From Pyrus communis (lineage: Eukaryota; Streptophyta; Magnoliopsida; Rosales; Rosaceae), in the NCBI RefSeq assembly GCF_963583255.1, contig NC_084808.1:13911201-13975200 (forward strand): a stretch of 64,000 bases of DNA, written 5' to 3'. The position numbers were made by a program, and so were the translations under genes. Every line of letters begins with the position of its first letter. Within the stretch, counting starts at the first letter, position 1. A model generated the notes under the pieces. The model ran no database searches. It was given only the letters and a program-made list of their open reading frames with translations, and was not told the origin of the DNA. This document shows, in pieces, positions 24,330 through 35,518 of this stretch.

Positions 24330-25091
24330 TGCAATAGGCGAGATCGTAAGTCCGGGAACTCAAGCAGGGGAGGAGAATTAACGACAGCAGTCACAAATAC
24401 GGAATAATCAGCACCAATACCTTTGAGAACAGAACTCACCAAATCAGTATTAGAGACGGGTTGATTAATAGCAGCATGAGAGTCGATGACAAATTTAGCT
24501 TGTTCAAGATAGTCCGAGATGAAATGAGAACCCTTCTGAAGATTTCACAAGTTGAAACCAAAGGTTGGTAGCATTAGAAAGAGAAGCTTGAGAAAAGTGC
24601 ACATGAAGATGCTCCTAAATCGCATGACAGGAGGTTTTGCCAATAGTGAGGGACAAAATAGGTTCATAAAGAGTGGAAAGTCAAATAGCTGACAACCAAC
24701 TTATCAGTTTGGAACTGCGTAGTGAATTTTGGCGGTTTAGCTGGCTCCTTGTCAGTAGTAGGAAGAGTAACGGGAGGAGCTTGAATTGTGCCATGCACGT
24801 AACCAAAACAATTGTGACCCAGATGAAGCAGCATCATCTGACTAAGCCAAAGGAGATAATTGGAGTTGGTGAGTTTCAGAAAGTGAGCAACGTTAGGACC
24901 AAAGAGAGAAGGTCCAATGGGTGTAGAGGAGGAAGATGCTTGAGTAGTCATGATGGACGGGACAGGGGAGGGGTCATTGCACAAGGAAAAAGTGTATGGG
25001 AAAAATAGCCTAGAGAGACAACAAGAATTGGGAAAAGAGGGAGAAAGTTAGGGGTTTACCATGAAACGGGAAACCTAAACGAGTGATACCA
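24330..25091 (-). pseudogene. Copia-type gag remnant with primer-binding site
   Basis: On the minus strand, a frame beginning near 24948 (MTTQASSSST) reads FLKLTNSNYLLWLSQMMLLH, then HNCFGYVHGTIQAPP and TDKLVVSYL. This is the N-terminal gag (UBN2-like) of plant Copia elements. After the stop at 24664, shifted frames continue with HLHVHFSQASLSNATNLWF and then QAKFVIDSHAAINQP-type sequence down to about 24330. There the element ends without protease or pol. A primer-binding-site-like TGGTATCACTCG follows the LTR at 25080-25091. Multiple shifts show it is dead. Confidence 0.75.
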
Positions 25092-25233
25092 TGTCGAATT
25101 ATAATTGTATTAATTTCATTGATCTTACAAGGATACATATACATATATATGCCAAGTGACTTGGTGTACAAGTAAACCTAAGTCCACATAGATTTATAAG
25201 ACCTAGCCCATATTAGATTCTCCCACACTAACA
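25092..25233 (-). mobile_element. Short 5' LTR (142 bp) of Copia remnant
   Basis: On the minus strand it runs from TGTTAGTGTGGGAGAATC at 25233 to AATTCGACA at 25092, with TG...CA ends, directly followed by the TGGTATCA primer-binding motif. No second LTR of this sequence is seen, so the element is a 5' fragment. The LTR differs from that of the Copia element at 51997-55440. Confidence 0.65.
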
Positions 25234-26237
25234 TTTTGGTTGCTTTAGGTATTGTGGGAATATTTTTGTAAATCACCCTAAAGTGGTACTAATGCTCATC
25301 ATCTTATTTATCACTGTTGGATGAGTTTAAGTTTTGAAATTTGTGTTTATCCAGTACCAAATTTCAAAATTTAAATTTATCTAACAGTAATAAATAGGGT
25401 GGTGAGCATCACTATCACTTTGGGTGGGGAGCAGAAATGTTCCCACTCGTAGGTGATCTAAAGCAATGAAAATCAACTTAGAAGCACCACATGTCGAATC
25501 GTCATTGATTGCAAAAAGTCTATATTTTCACATTTAACCACCTCTTCCCCCAATTTGAGCAGTTTTAACTGTTTTGTATAGGAGTGGGCATCAATCTGAC
25601 TGAACCGGCCAAGTTGGCCCATCCAAACTATATTAGTTTTAACAAAAAATATAATGAAATTAGAAGGCCTAATCATCAAACTGTAATCAATTGGTTTAGT
25701 TATGGTTTTGAGCTTTCGTAAACTTACCTAGAGCATCTCCAATGGAGTCTTATTTAGGGACCACTACCACCTTTAAGGCCCATTGTTTGGCTTCACTAAG
25801 CGTCATTGGACTAGACTGGACTAACTCCTAGTGTAGTCCAGTGTTTGTTAGCATGCAGGACTAACATTAGTAACATTAGTTAGGATTGGCAGTGTCGCTA
25901 GAAGTTCTTAGCTAGAGTCCCCGAAAACCATGGGACTAGCTAAGACGGACCTGCTTCATTCCTCTACTACACTACTTCGTTCCTCTGCTAATCTTGTCTA
26001 TTTCCTTCCATTTGCCGCTTGCCGCACATCTATTGAAAAAGCTTGGATTTTCACACCCTTTGCCGTTACATTGCCAACCCAACACGCCAACTCCCCTAAC
26101 GGGTCTTAAATCACCGGATCTACCAAAACCCAGATGATACAATCCATATAACAAAAAAGCAAAACATAAAGTCACAAAATTGCTCATGACTTTAGGTCCT
26201 GCTAGGAAGCTCATGTTCAGTCCAATCTATTTAGAGT
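25234..26237. other. Intergenic DNA with MITE-like phrases
   Basis: No gene is supported. The phrase GAGCATCTCCAATGGAGTC at about 25732 resembles the ends of common plant non-autonomous elements (compare 33650 and 63608). The region after it (25750-25950) has inverted similarities around 'ctagtgtagtcc'. Element ends could not be fixed. Confidence 0.4.
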
Positions 26238-26842
26238 GACTAAAAGTCGAGAAGTGGTCGCTTGTTATTCAGGCATAGCGTTCGAGCCAGTAGGTTAAGT
26301 TTGGTGATTTTCATCACCAACTGGTTTTGCTTTTCAACGAGAAGTAAAACAAAGATCAAATCCAAAATTTTGGTAAACTTTTGTGCTCGATATTGTTGAA
26401 GCAGGACAATATTGGTGGCATGGAAGGTCAAAAAGGTATTTGCCATGAGATCATGCTTAGTCAAGTCCTCGTTTCAGAAGTTGAGTAGTGATTGGATTCG
26501 ACAAACTTCAGAATTGTAATTATTCACAAACATAAAGTCTTTGAATCGTAAGTACTGCCAGTTGTGTATTACTTCAAGCAAGAATATATCTTTCTAGTGA
26601 TTAAAGCGCTTTGCCAGAGTGAGCCAGAGAGTGCGTAGATCCTCTTCAGCAAGCTATTTTGTTTGCAGTGCATCATGCATATGTCTTCGGATGAAAATCA
26701 TAGCGGTGGCTTTGTCAGCTTCGCCTCTTCAATGGTGGCTCTAAGACTTTGGGTGGTGACATGGATCTTCATGCCTTAAACCCACTTCAAGTAGTTTCTT
26801 TAGGATACTTTCAAAGCGGTAAAGTTCGACATATCACTGTAA
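26238..26842 (-). pseudogene. Retrotransposon gag-like pseudogene
   Basis: From 26842 the minus strand reads MSNFTALKVS-stop-RNYLKWV. It continues in mixed frames with KATAMIFIRRHMHDALQ, AEEDLRTLWLTLAKRF and NNYNSEVCRIQSLLNF, then LTKHDLMANTFLTFHATNIV and LLVEKQNQLVMK. This is the conserved core of plant Copia-type gag proteins of the single-exon kind. Several stops and shifts interrupt it, and no zinc knuckle or pol follows. No LTRs were found nearby. Confidence 0.7.
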
Positions 26843-27414
26843 TGGAGGAACAAGATCATGGTTAGTCTTATAGAAAATTAAAGATCTATAGACATACAGT
26901 TAGAACATTCGAGTTCTACAGACATGTATTAGTTTACTTTAACATGAAATGTTCGGGTTTCATGGTGCATGTTTTGATTGAAAACTTTCAGTTTCAAAGG
27001 TGCTAAATTTGAAACTACAAGTTTGAGTTTAGTATGAACTTCGAGTTCATAAAAGGGGGTACTTGAAAGAACACAGAATACAATATACAATTCAAGTGTA
27101 GTGAATTTGGGGTTGCTTCAGGAACCCATGTTTGAGTAGCTTTGAGACTATGAAAGGATGTTAATGCTTCGAGGAAAAAAAAATATTGAATCATTAATTC
27201 CACAAAGTAGACTGCGGGCCAATAATTTTAGATTTTTGTCGAATTAATGGAATGCTGATCACTTAATTTAATCTAATAGATCATACGAGGTTAATTGTGG
27301 AAGCAAAAATAATAATGATGTTCGGGTCATATAAGTTTTGGTTGGCTTCGGGCTAAGCAATTAAGAAAATATAGCCCATTAGGGCTTTAGCCGAGGACAC
27401 CGGAAAGGTACGAA
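26843..27414. other. Intergenic DNA, nothing recognised
   Basis: AT-rich, with short frames lacking domain content. Repeated words based on TTCGAGTTC (26905, 27040) may belong to the same retroelement as the gag remnant. Confidence 0.4.
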
Positions 27415-27990
27415 GTAATGGGTAGGGTTGGAAATTTTTCTTAAAATCCCAAACCAAACCAAAAAAATCCCAACCCATACTGAAAATTTTCCAAACCGAT
27501 AATACCAAATTTTTCGGTATCCATACCGAACCGATCCCTGAATCTTTCGGTACGGGAATTGGGATTACATATTTAATGGTTGGGGAATCACAAACCGAAC
27601 CGAAAATTATATTTATTTTGGTTGCATGCATGTTGCATGTTGAATTTAAGTAGTTTTATAGTAAACTTTATTAGAAATAGAAGTATGAAATTAAGTAGTT
27701 TGGAACTTTGGAACATAAAAAATTGGAGAACAAAATTTTAGGCCAAAAGCCCAAATTTTAGCGTACATCCAAAATAATCTCAAATTTCAATCCAAAAACC
27801 CAAAAGCACAAAACCCAAAATCCAATCCCAATATATCCCGAAATACCGAAAACATTTTGAAAATTCTAAAAATTGGGAATAACAAAATTTCGGTTCGGAA
27901 TTGGTTTTTAAATTCTTGTCTCGAAAATTTTTAGTTTGGGATTCGGAATCCCAGGTTTAGGCTTCCATACCGACCACTCCTCGTAACGGG
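27415..27990. mobile_element. Probable hAT-type MITE rich in CCGAA words
   Basis: The left end, GTAATGGGTAGGGTTGG, and the right end, CCGACCACTCCTCGTAAC, are imperfect inverted copies. The interior holds many repeats of AAACCGA, ATACCGAA and AAATCCCAA, a composition I associate with non-autonomous hAT elements of plants. No target-site duplication was clear. It could instead be a degenerate foldback repeat. Confidence 0.4.
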
Positions 27991-28009
27991 GGCCTAAAAC
28001 GTGGGATTG

Positions 28010-28295
28010 GGTCGAAGAAAGGTTGCAGCTTAGCACGATTGTGTTGGCTGTTGTGCAAACAGAGCCCTGCAGCTTGGCATTGGGCTCGAGAAAAGGGATA
28101 CTGCAGGCAGCCCAGAGTGCAAAGCAAGCTGCATGCTTGCAGCTGGGACTCGGGCCGAGACTGGATGTAAGCCCAGTCAGCTGCTGGCTGCTGAAAGACA
28201 GGCCGAGAGGAAGGCCAACAAGTAGCAGGCTTGCTAAAATGCAGCCTAAGGGCTGCAGCCTGCAGGTCTACTAGAAAGAAACCCAAGCGCACGCC
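28010..28295. other. GC-rich island with repeated GCTGCAG/GCAGGC words
   Basis: This patch is much richer in G+C than its surroundings and has many palindromic CTGCAG-like words. Open frames exist on both strands but mirror each other and have Cys/Gln/Ala-rich low-complexity content, so I do not call a gene. It resembles the GC-rich part of the LTR element at 18200-18800 and may be a retroelement fragment. Confidence 0.35.
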
Positions 28296-29147
28296 TGTTT
28301 CTTGCGCCTAATTAGGACTCCAATAGAATCGTATATATCATATAAAAAGAAGGTAGGCATTAAATTTTAAAGCAATGGATTTTGGGCAAATATAAATCTT
28401 CTGCCATGACCAAGTTCTACAGGATTACATCCTAGGCTTTATTGTTTTGTCTAGGACTCGCAGCTTTAAGCCATACACAAATCTACGGGCAAAAAAACAA
28501 CGATCGGAACCCTCTTTTATTCTATCAAGTGCTGCGTTTTTAACACCAAAACACAGCTTGGTGGTGCAACTTGGGTATTGAGATATGCTAGATTACTGGT
28601 TATGGTTATCCACTAGGAACAACTTGGCCTTTTTTTGAACAACTTGGCCTTAATTTAATTATTCTTTTCCAATGCCCAATAGTCACCTGTCCCAGTACTG
28701 GTTATCACATAAGATAAAAGTTTGGATCGGCTAAATGTAATTAATTGGGTTTGTTAAACTCCAATTGGAACCTAAATCTTGCAGTCTTGGAGAGACACTA
28801 TGATAAATCAGGATGTTTGTTTAGCTATAAGTAGTTAAAGATTTGATTACCTCCTAACACGCAAATTGTTTAAAAAGCAAACAAAGAAAAATTAATGTCC
28901 ATGAGTTCTACTCCAATGGGTAATGCTGGTGTGGTCCAGTAGAGATTAAGTACTAATATAATCTTAAGTTTCAATTTTTTTTGTTCGTATCATCAAGTGA
29001 TCCAAAAAATCAATAATTAAAGTTTACATATAAGCATCTAAAGAATTTTTGCAAAAGTTAAATCTTGCATAAAATTCGTACCACTAAGTAATACATATCA
29101 TTATAGTCAAACCCCTTGAATTTAAATACTATCATAATATATTTAGG
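28296..29147. other. Intergenic DNA, nothing recognised
   Basis: AT-rich sequence with no frame, repeat or splice-site arrangement that I could support. Confidence 0.5.
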
Positions 29148-29504
29148 CTTTTTAGTCAAAATGGTCTCTCGGATTGGCACAGCTCCTCATTTTTATCGTG
29201 AAATTTAAAATCAATACAAATGGTCCCTGATTTTGTCCACCATAAATCGTTATGGTCCTTTGGCAAAAAATTCTATTAAGGACAAAAATGACAAAAATAC
29301 CCTTAATTTAATAAACAAGCCAAAATGATTTGACAAAAAATTGATGGTATCTTTGTCATTTTATCCTTATTTAATAGAGATTTTTCACAGAATGACCAAA
29401 ATGATTGATGATGGATAAACTCAGAGGTCACTTCTATTGACTTCAAATTTCAGAGATCAAAGTGAGAAGTTATGTCAATCTTATGAACTATTTTAGCTAA
29501 AAAG
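29148..29504. mobile_element. Foldback MITE, copy 3
   Basis: Ends CTTTTTAGTCAAAATGGTCT and ACTATTTTAGCTAAAAAG are inverted repeats. Internal arms CCACCATAAATC / GATTGATGATGG and AATGACAAAAATACCC also pair. It is a diverged copy of the element at 13500-13851. It is 357 bases long and non-coding. TSDs are not exact (tcataatat versus tcatatttt). Confidence 0.65.
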
Positions 29505-30033
29505 TCATATTTTTATAATAGTGTTATCCGATTTAAAGCAATATTTGGGATCAGAGAGATCAAACGCAATATCTTAATTAGATACAATACTCTGGATAAC
29601 TTTAAGTCTTGTGACTTGTTGCGGATATATACTATCATGTGTTTGAAAGAAAAAGGCACATTTTATGGCTGATAAATATCTATATCTTGTTGTTGCATTT
29701 AAGTGGGGCAGCGTCCCAATCATCATATATATGGCTATTAGGTAGCACGTTTGTGAGTTATGACACCTGAAAAGTCATGAGATAAGTACTCTAATTTCCT
29801 TGCTTTTGTTTGGTATTGATGTGGTGTCACATTTTATAACCACAATTATATAATCATTAAATCCTATAATTATTTACATCAAAGTGTATACTACTTATCT
29901 TAAATTACAGTCATTTTCTTTCTAATCAATATAATTTCTCCTAGTCCATTGTTATTATCAAACTGGTACGTACCAACCTTTCATTAAATAATTACTTTAT
30001 GTAGTGTATATTCATGCAAAAGTTAATAAAAAA
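29505..30033. other. Intergenic DNA, nothing recognised
   Basis: AT-rich sequence without coding content or clear repeats. Confidence 0.5.
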
Positions 30034-30573
30034 AAGTTGTTTTATTAACATCCCACATCTTTATGAACACATCCCACATCTAAAATGTGCCTTTAAAATT
30101 CCAGCTTTGTCCTCCATTTTTCTGAAGCCACCCCCATCCCCATAAACAAATGACGGCATAAAAGCTAGCTCGATGGCCATGGGGCACCCATATAAGAGGT
30201 ATCCGTCATCAATATCAGCATAGCCAAAGACCCCCCATGTCACGGAAGTTAATAGCCAAGACCGACTCTCTAACACACCGAGAATTGCCCACCACTCTTG
30301 ATTCACACATCTCATCTCCCAAATCCCTATTACCTACCGGTGAGTGGCTGGTGATTCGATATATATATGGAGAGAGAGAGAGCATGGCGAGTGGTTGGGA
30401 TTTTTGCCCAGGCACTGTTGTGGTTGAAAGCCGGCATAAGGGTGTGGATGGGGTTTATTTTGGATTTCAAAACTTAATTCAAATCAAGGTAAACACTGAA
30501 ATTTAACTGAAAAATAAAATAAAATTACAGGGTGTATTCATATGATTGTGAGGTGTTAATAGAATTACCCATA
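30034..30573. mobile_element. Possible non-autonomous element with ~30-bp inverted ends
   Basis: Left ATTAACATCCCACATCTTTA and right GTGAGGTGTTAAT (about 30555) are inverted and imperfect, and both lie next to 'gaacacatccc' / 'gggtgtattcat'. The interior (30090-30480) is richer in GC than the flanks and has frames on both strands without recognisable domains. It may be a captured host fragment. Similar terminal wording occurs near 37845 and 38730. Confidence 0.35.
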
Positions 30574-30670
30574 AAAAAATATATATTCATGCTACTGTAA
30601 GTTAATTATATCTACATTAAGTGTATATTCATGCACCAATTATTGTAAGAAAACAAAAATAAGAAACTAA

Positions 30671-30972
30671 GGTATCGTTTGGTATGCAGACGGGACAGGA
30701 CGGAACGGGACAAGACGGAACGGAACGGAACGGAGCGGAAGCAAAGATGCCCTCGGATGGAAACAAGGAGGAAGAAGAAGGAGACGGAGAGGTTATAGTT
30801 TTGTGTTCCACCGATGTGGAACGAGTCGTTCCAGAGGGGTGAGGTGGAACGAAAATTCACCCAAAACTCGTCCCGTGGAACAACTCGTTCCACCCGTTTT
30901 AGCCGCACCAAACGTGGGACGAAACGTCTTGTCCCACTTTGTTCCGTCCCGTCCCACATACCAAACGGTACC
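30671..30972. mobile_element. Tourist-like (PIF/Harbinger) MITE, 302 bp
   Basis: Terminal inverted repeats GGTATCGTTTGGTATG and CATACCAAACGGTACC differ at one position. Exact three-base TAA duplications flank the element (30668-30670 and 30973-30975). TAA/TTA target sites are the signature of PIF/Harbinger elements. The interior has GGAACGGAAC-type repeats and long complementary arms. Frames crossing it are composition artefacts. Confidence 0.8.
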
Positions 30973-31314
30973 TAAAAGAACATCATAAAGGTTCTAGATA
31001 CCAGAAAACAATTTATATTTATTCATTCACCAAAAGAGTTTGACACTCGCTCTATCCCTGGTGACTTTCGATTGAAGAAAACAATTATTAGGTTCACTCT
31101 CCATGGCCTATCCCACTATATTACTTTCTTTAATTTACGCTACGTTTGAATGAGGAAGTAAAATTATTAAGGAATTTTAGCTAAAATGATGGAAATTGAA
31201 ATGACAAAATTTTAATTTTTAGAATTTGTGAATTTTCTTGTTTTGCTAACTAAACAGAACAATGAAATTTAAATCCGAAATGATCTAAAGTGTGGATAGA
31301 GTCATTAGTATATA

Positions 31315-31512
31315 AATAAGAGATAGTAGTTGTGGTGGCAGTGACGACGGTGATGATGGTGGAGGTGATGAAGGTGGGTGGTAGTGGCGAAAAGGTGGCA
31401 GCAACCACGGTATGTGGTGGCAGTGATGATGTTAGATGGTGGTTGTGGTGGCGGTCATGGTGGTGGCGGTGACAAGGATTTGTGGTGGTAACATGTGTTG
31501 GTGATTGCCACA
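31315..31512. repeat. GTGGTG/GATGGTGG low-complexity tract
   Basis: Dense imperfect trinucleotide-like repeats of GTGGTG, GGTGAT and GGCGGT occupy about 190 bases. They read as a His/Thr-rich frame on the reverse strand, a composition artefact. This is followed by a T/A-rich run at 31515-31565. G-quadruplex formation is possible but untested. Confidence 0.7.
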
Positions 31513-31965
31513 CATGGTTGAGTTTTTTTTTTATTTTTTATTTTTTTATTTTTTTTATTTTTTAATTCTCACACATGTTTCATGTAAATTTGAAAATAAC
31601 ACGTATTTACATGGAATTTGAACTTGGAAACTGGAGGTTCCAAATTCTAAATTTTTTTTTTCATGCGAAAATCTCAAATTTTATGTGTATATATGAATCC
31701 AAACAAGAAAATATGCATGACAATTTATAAATTCTGATTTTTATTCAAATTCTAAGTTTATTTCTCTTATTTAAACATAGTTGTGGCAGTAAAAAATTCT
31801 CGTCTATCTGTATATATGGTAATAACTATAAAGTAGGTTAGGCATACTATTATAACGTTACCATTCCACGGTAGTGAAAAGTATTCTTTTTTGGTTTGAG
31901 GCCACCTTTTAAAGAATGGTTTCGATTTCATTCTATAATTTCCATCATACCTGCACACTCAAAAC
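31513..31965 (+). promoter_or_regulatory. Upstream flank of the SPH gene at 31966
   Basis: The AT-rich region before the start codon contains TATATATGG-like words near 31812 and a CA-rich leader immediately before ATG (CACTCAAAACATG), a typical plant start context. No single TATA box could be chosen with confidence. Confidence 0.3.
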
Positions 31966-32391
31966 ATGAAGACCCTCACTAGCATTCTGCTTCTTTGTGT
32001 TCTTGCATTCTTCGTAATCTGCATGTCAATAGAACCCCATAACTTCTACGGTACAGAATACAACGTTCGAGTCATCAACGGCTTCACGAACAACTCGTCC
32101 CTGCCGTTGGTGATTTGGTGTGCATCACAACACAGTGATCTTGGTGGACGTGCACTTCAGGAGCATGAAGATTTTAGCTGGAGCCTGAGGACCAATCTCT
32201 GGGGCACTACTGACCGTTTCAAATGTACCATGAAATGGGACCGAATAAGGAGGAGTTTTGAGGCGTTTAAGGCCCCGAGGGATTTTCAGAGGTGCGGTCC
32301 TTTTAGGAAGTGTTCTTGGTTAGTCAGAGAAGACGGGTTTTATTTCAGCAATGATGAAGTAAGTTGGAAAAAAGATTTTTCATGGTTGTAA
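31966..32391 (+). CDS. S-protein homolog (plant self-incompatibility S1 family)
   Basis: A single-exon 141-residue protein. It has a hydrophobic signal peptide (about 1-20), then YNVRVINGF at 32-40, Cys52 in VIWCASQHSDLG, a tryptophan-rich FSWSLRTNLWGTT, Cys87 in RFKC, and Cys110 and Cys116 in QRCGPFRKCSWLVREDG. Four conserved Cys, the LG pair and the final C-x-W-L-V-x-x-D-G define the S1/SPH fold. Members are small secreted beta-sandwich proteins; Papaver PrsS is a pollen-rejection ligand, while most SPHs have no known role. A potential N-glycosylation site lies at 42-45 (NNSS). Length and start are normal for the family. No disruption is seen. Confidence 0.9.
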   Translation: MKTLTSILLLCVLAFFVICMSIEPHNFYGTEYNVRVINGFTNNSSLPLVIWCASQHSDLGGRALQEHEDFSWSLRTNLWGTTDRFKCTMKWDRIRRSFEAFKAPRDFQRCGPFRKCSWLVREDGFYFSNDEVSWKKDFSWL

Positions 32392-33641
32392 GGTATTATT
32401 TGTATTTGAGAGCAGTAATTTTTATAATTAACATACTGCATGGAGCTAGTACTTCAATAATATAAAGGGTATTTGTTTCTGGGTTTCTTTTATCTTATTC
32501 TCTTCGATATTTACATGTTACTTTCCTCGTTTGCTTTGTGTAAGTTTGGAGCCCTAGAATGCCAGAATCAGTAATCTGGGTCTTTTGCTAATCTCGGAAA
32601 TGATTTTGCACAGAGTTTTTTTCCCCCGCACACGACTTTTTTTTTTCTTTTTTTTTTTTGGAAGGACGACTTTTCTTTATCCATTAATTCTTCTTTCCTT
32701 ATTTAATCCAAAAAATATAATTAAAAAAAAAACTTGTATACAAAGAAAAAATGTGTATGCGAAAATTGTTAGAAGTTTTCATGTAATTGATTTTATACTT
32801 ACAATCGTAATTCCTAGATTGACGGATTCCTTATTGTGCAACAATAACTCTTGTATATATCGTTAACATATCAATAGAATTATTCAGTTGTGCCAAATAC
32901 AATTTCTACAAAAATCACTTCCTTAATTATATGTTAGCTAGGGAGGAGTTGAATTATTTTGTGTTTGAAATGATTAGTGGAAATTTGGTTCGATTATAAG
33001 TTTATTTTTCTTAAGAGTAATGTAAAAAAAATAGTACTCCTTTTCGCACAAAATTGCAATTGAAGATGGAGTATGATTCACTCCCTCCTAAATCCATCAC
33101 CCACCCAATCTTCTCATATTTGAATGGTCACGATTAAACATCAACATCTGGAGTGAAAGGAATTTGGAAGGGAAAAAATTCCACTCCGTCTTTTTGGGAC
33201 TAGAAAGTACTTCTAGTCGTAAGCGCTCAGGCTATTGGTGATATTAATTATTAAAAAAAATCCATTTTTTTAATTAAGAATCCAAATTCATCTTCTTCTA
33301 CTCTTTATATTCCCCTATAAAACATTTTTAAAACCAGAAACATTTTTAAACTTTTCTACCAAATATAGTCAGAAGCATTTTTCTCTGTTAGAAATTGTTT
33401 TTAATCTTTCAAGAAACAATCCCAAACAAGTCATTGAAATATAAACTAATCGTCCTCTTATAATCACTACAAGTGCTAGCAGCGCAACTCCAGTTGTTGA
33501 TTTTCATTGCACGTGAACTCTCAGTCATATAAGCAAGAAATAATTTTGTACAATATACTATGGTGCTGCTGGATTAATGAAGCGTCATCATCATATGGCT
33601 ATGTATCGATTCAAAACCGTGTGGCCTGGCTTTAGTGGTAG
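32392..33641. other. Intergenic DNA, nothing recognised
   Basis: The first ~150 bases are likely the SPH 3' UTR (AATATAAAG near 32458). The rest has T-rich and A-rich runs (32625-32670, 32718) and no supported gene. Confidence 0.5.
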
Positions 33642-34492
33642 AATAGACTATCTCTAACCGAAGAGTCCAGAGGGTCGAAAATAGTCTAAAAATCGTCTCC
33701 AATCGAGAGTTAGGGCAAATGGTTTGTGGACCCCACTAGACAAAAAAGGGCTAAAGGGCCAATTGATTAGGCCAAGGGAGCCAGCCAGCTAGCCCCGGAC
33801 TGGGCCATAAATTTGAAACCAACGGTTAGCTAACGCCAGCTAGCAACGGTTAGCTAACGTCAATTATCGTTATTTAAATATTTTTTTTTTGGGCCAAAAT
33901 TTTTTGAAAAATATATTTAATTATAGGCCCAAAAAGTATGTTTGGTTGAATATTTGGATGTTTTTTTTATAGGCCTTAGAGCTTGCTCAAATCTCTCTCA
34001 CAGTTGATGTGGGACTCTCACCACTTCTATATTTTTTCTATACTTCCTCTCCCACAGCTGATGTGTGGGACATGCCCACCCACATCCATTTTTTTTTTTT
34101 TACTTCCTCTCCTACAGCCGTGGGACTCTCCCATCCACTTCCTTTTTTTATTTTTTTATTTTTTTATACTCTATATAAAAGCTCTCTTGAAATATATAAG
34201 TTGTATTTTTTAAAATTTACTTGAAGTTATTAAATTTAAGTTGTATTTTTTTAAATTTACTTGAAGTTATTAAATTTAAATAATAAATTATGTTTGGCCT
34301 TATGGCTCTTTGGTCATCGGTTGGAGACAGTTTTTTGTGACAAATCTAAAACGAGCCTTATGGCCATTTGGCCATCGGTTGGAGATGGTAAGAAATATGG
34401 CACTGCACTATTCATTAAAATATTAATTTCTTAGAGGATAAGAGGATTAAAACGAGCCTTTTGACTCTCCTCCAGGTGGAGATGGTCTAAGT
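33642..34492. mobile_element. Non-autonomous DNA element with TAGACCATCTCCA-type ends
   Basis: The left end TAGACTATCTCTAACCGAAG and the right end (reverse complement TAGACCATCTCCACCTGGAG) match imperfectly. Inside, GGCCATCGGTTGGAGATGG and the direct repeat ACTTGAAGTTATTAAATTTAA occur twice. It lacks coding capacity. Two small frames in CT-rich sequence at 33983-34224 are artefacts. TSDs were not resolved. Confidence 0.5.
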
Positions 34493-35513
34493 CTATCCGC
34501 CCCTCCCACCAAATTGCATGCATCACTTATCAGTGCAATAGTAAAAGTAACTACAAACATTTGGCATCTTCGATCCCAATGACGTATCTTTCAAAGATAT
34601 GATGTACACAGTTCATGTCTTGCACTATATAAAATATATCAGTTGTTCCCTTCACAGTGTATTTCCACTCCCATAACATAATTCGAGTTGATTTTCATGC
34701 ATGCTTGGGATATAGGATGAGATATGAAGTTCCGGTATCGAATCGAAATATTAAAAACCTTATCGATTGAGTACTCATCTCAATAATACAGGCTTCTTCT
34801 CCCAAAAAAAGTACAATGATATAGATATATACGTATGATATTATCTAGTATTGAAGTAATCATCAACCCATAATCGATTGTGATGGTTCCAAAGAGGTCC
34901 TATTTTGTCAATACGTGAGAGAAAGAAGCTTGTAGGCGTGTCATTTTAGAGGCTGTCAACAAACAGTATTTGCGCAGTAATTTTGAGATGTTTCGCGAGA
35001 TCGGAATTCCAAACAACAAAATTGAGCATCAAATAAGACTGCCGTTTTTAGATTCTTTTAATACCTTGATGACCGAGGACATTTAAATTTTTTATTTTGG
35101 TTAGCGCGCTTGCCTAAAACATAACAATGAAAGGAATGAATCAAAAAATGTTTCAATTAATTCTTCCATAACTGAAGGAAGAGTACAGTACACTTGAAAT
35201 GTAAAGAAAACTATAAAACGAGCAAGATTCTGAGAGGAAAGATAATGCTAAATCAGACCAGTTATATATGGAATCAAATTAGATCAGTAAAGAAACATTG
35301 GACCTCGGGCCTGGCAACTTAGTTGGAATTAACATAAACTATAATCATACTACGAGGTAAGTTAAAGAGCTTTTGGGTTGAGATGAATGGCTGTTTCTAA
35401 GTTAGAACTTAAATTTTTAGCCCATAACCTCAATCATTGGAGTTGGCCTTAGTAGGCCTGAGTTTAATTTACGCTCCGAAATAGATTGGTTACTCTTAAT
35501 AAGCTCAAAGATA
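34493..35513. other. Intergenic DNA, nothing recognised
   Basis: No coding content or repeat boundaries were found. The phrase 'atcagaccagt' and neighbouring text look ordinary. Confidence 0.5.
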
Positions 35514-35518
35514 GATGT

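Noticed and set aside
30612..30988. Frames across 30.6-31.0 kb
   Set aside because: Inside the Tourist-like MITE; repetitive GGAACGG sequence and its complementary arm open frames on both strands.
31250..31513. His/Thr-rich reverse-strand protein
   Set aside because: Direct translation of the GTGGTG low-complexity tract.
33620..33645. tRNA-like A-box (TTTAGTGGTAGAATAG)
   Set aside because: No B-box or cloverleaf follows; it abuts the end of a DNA element.
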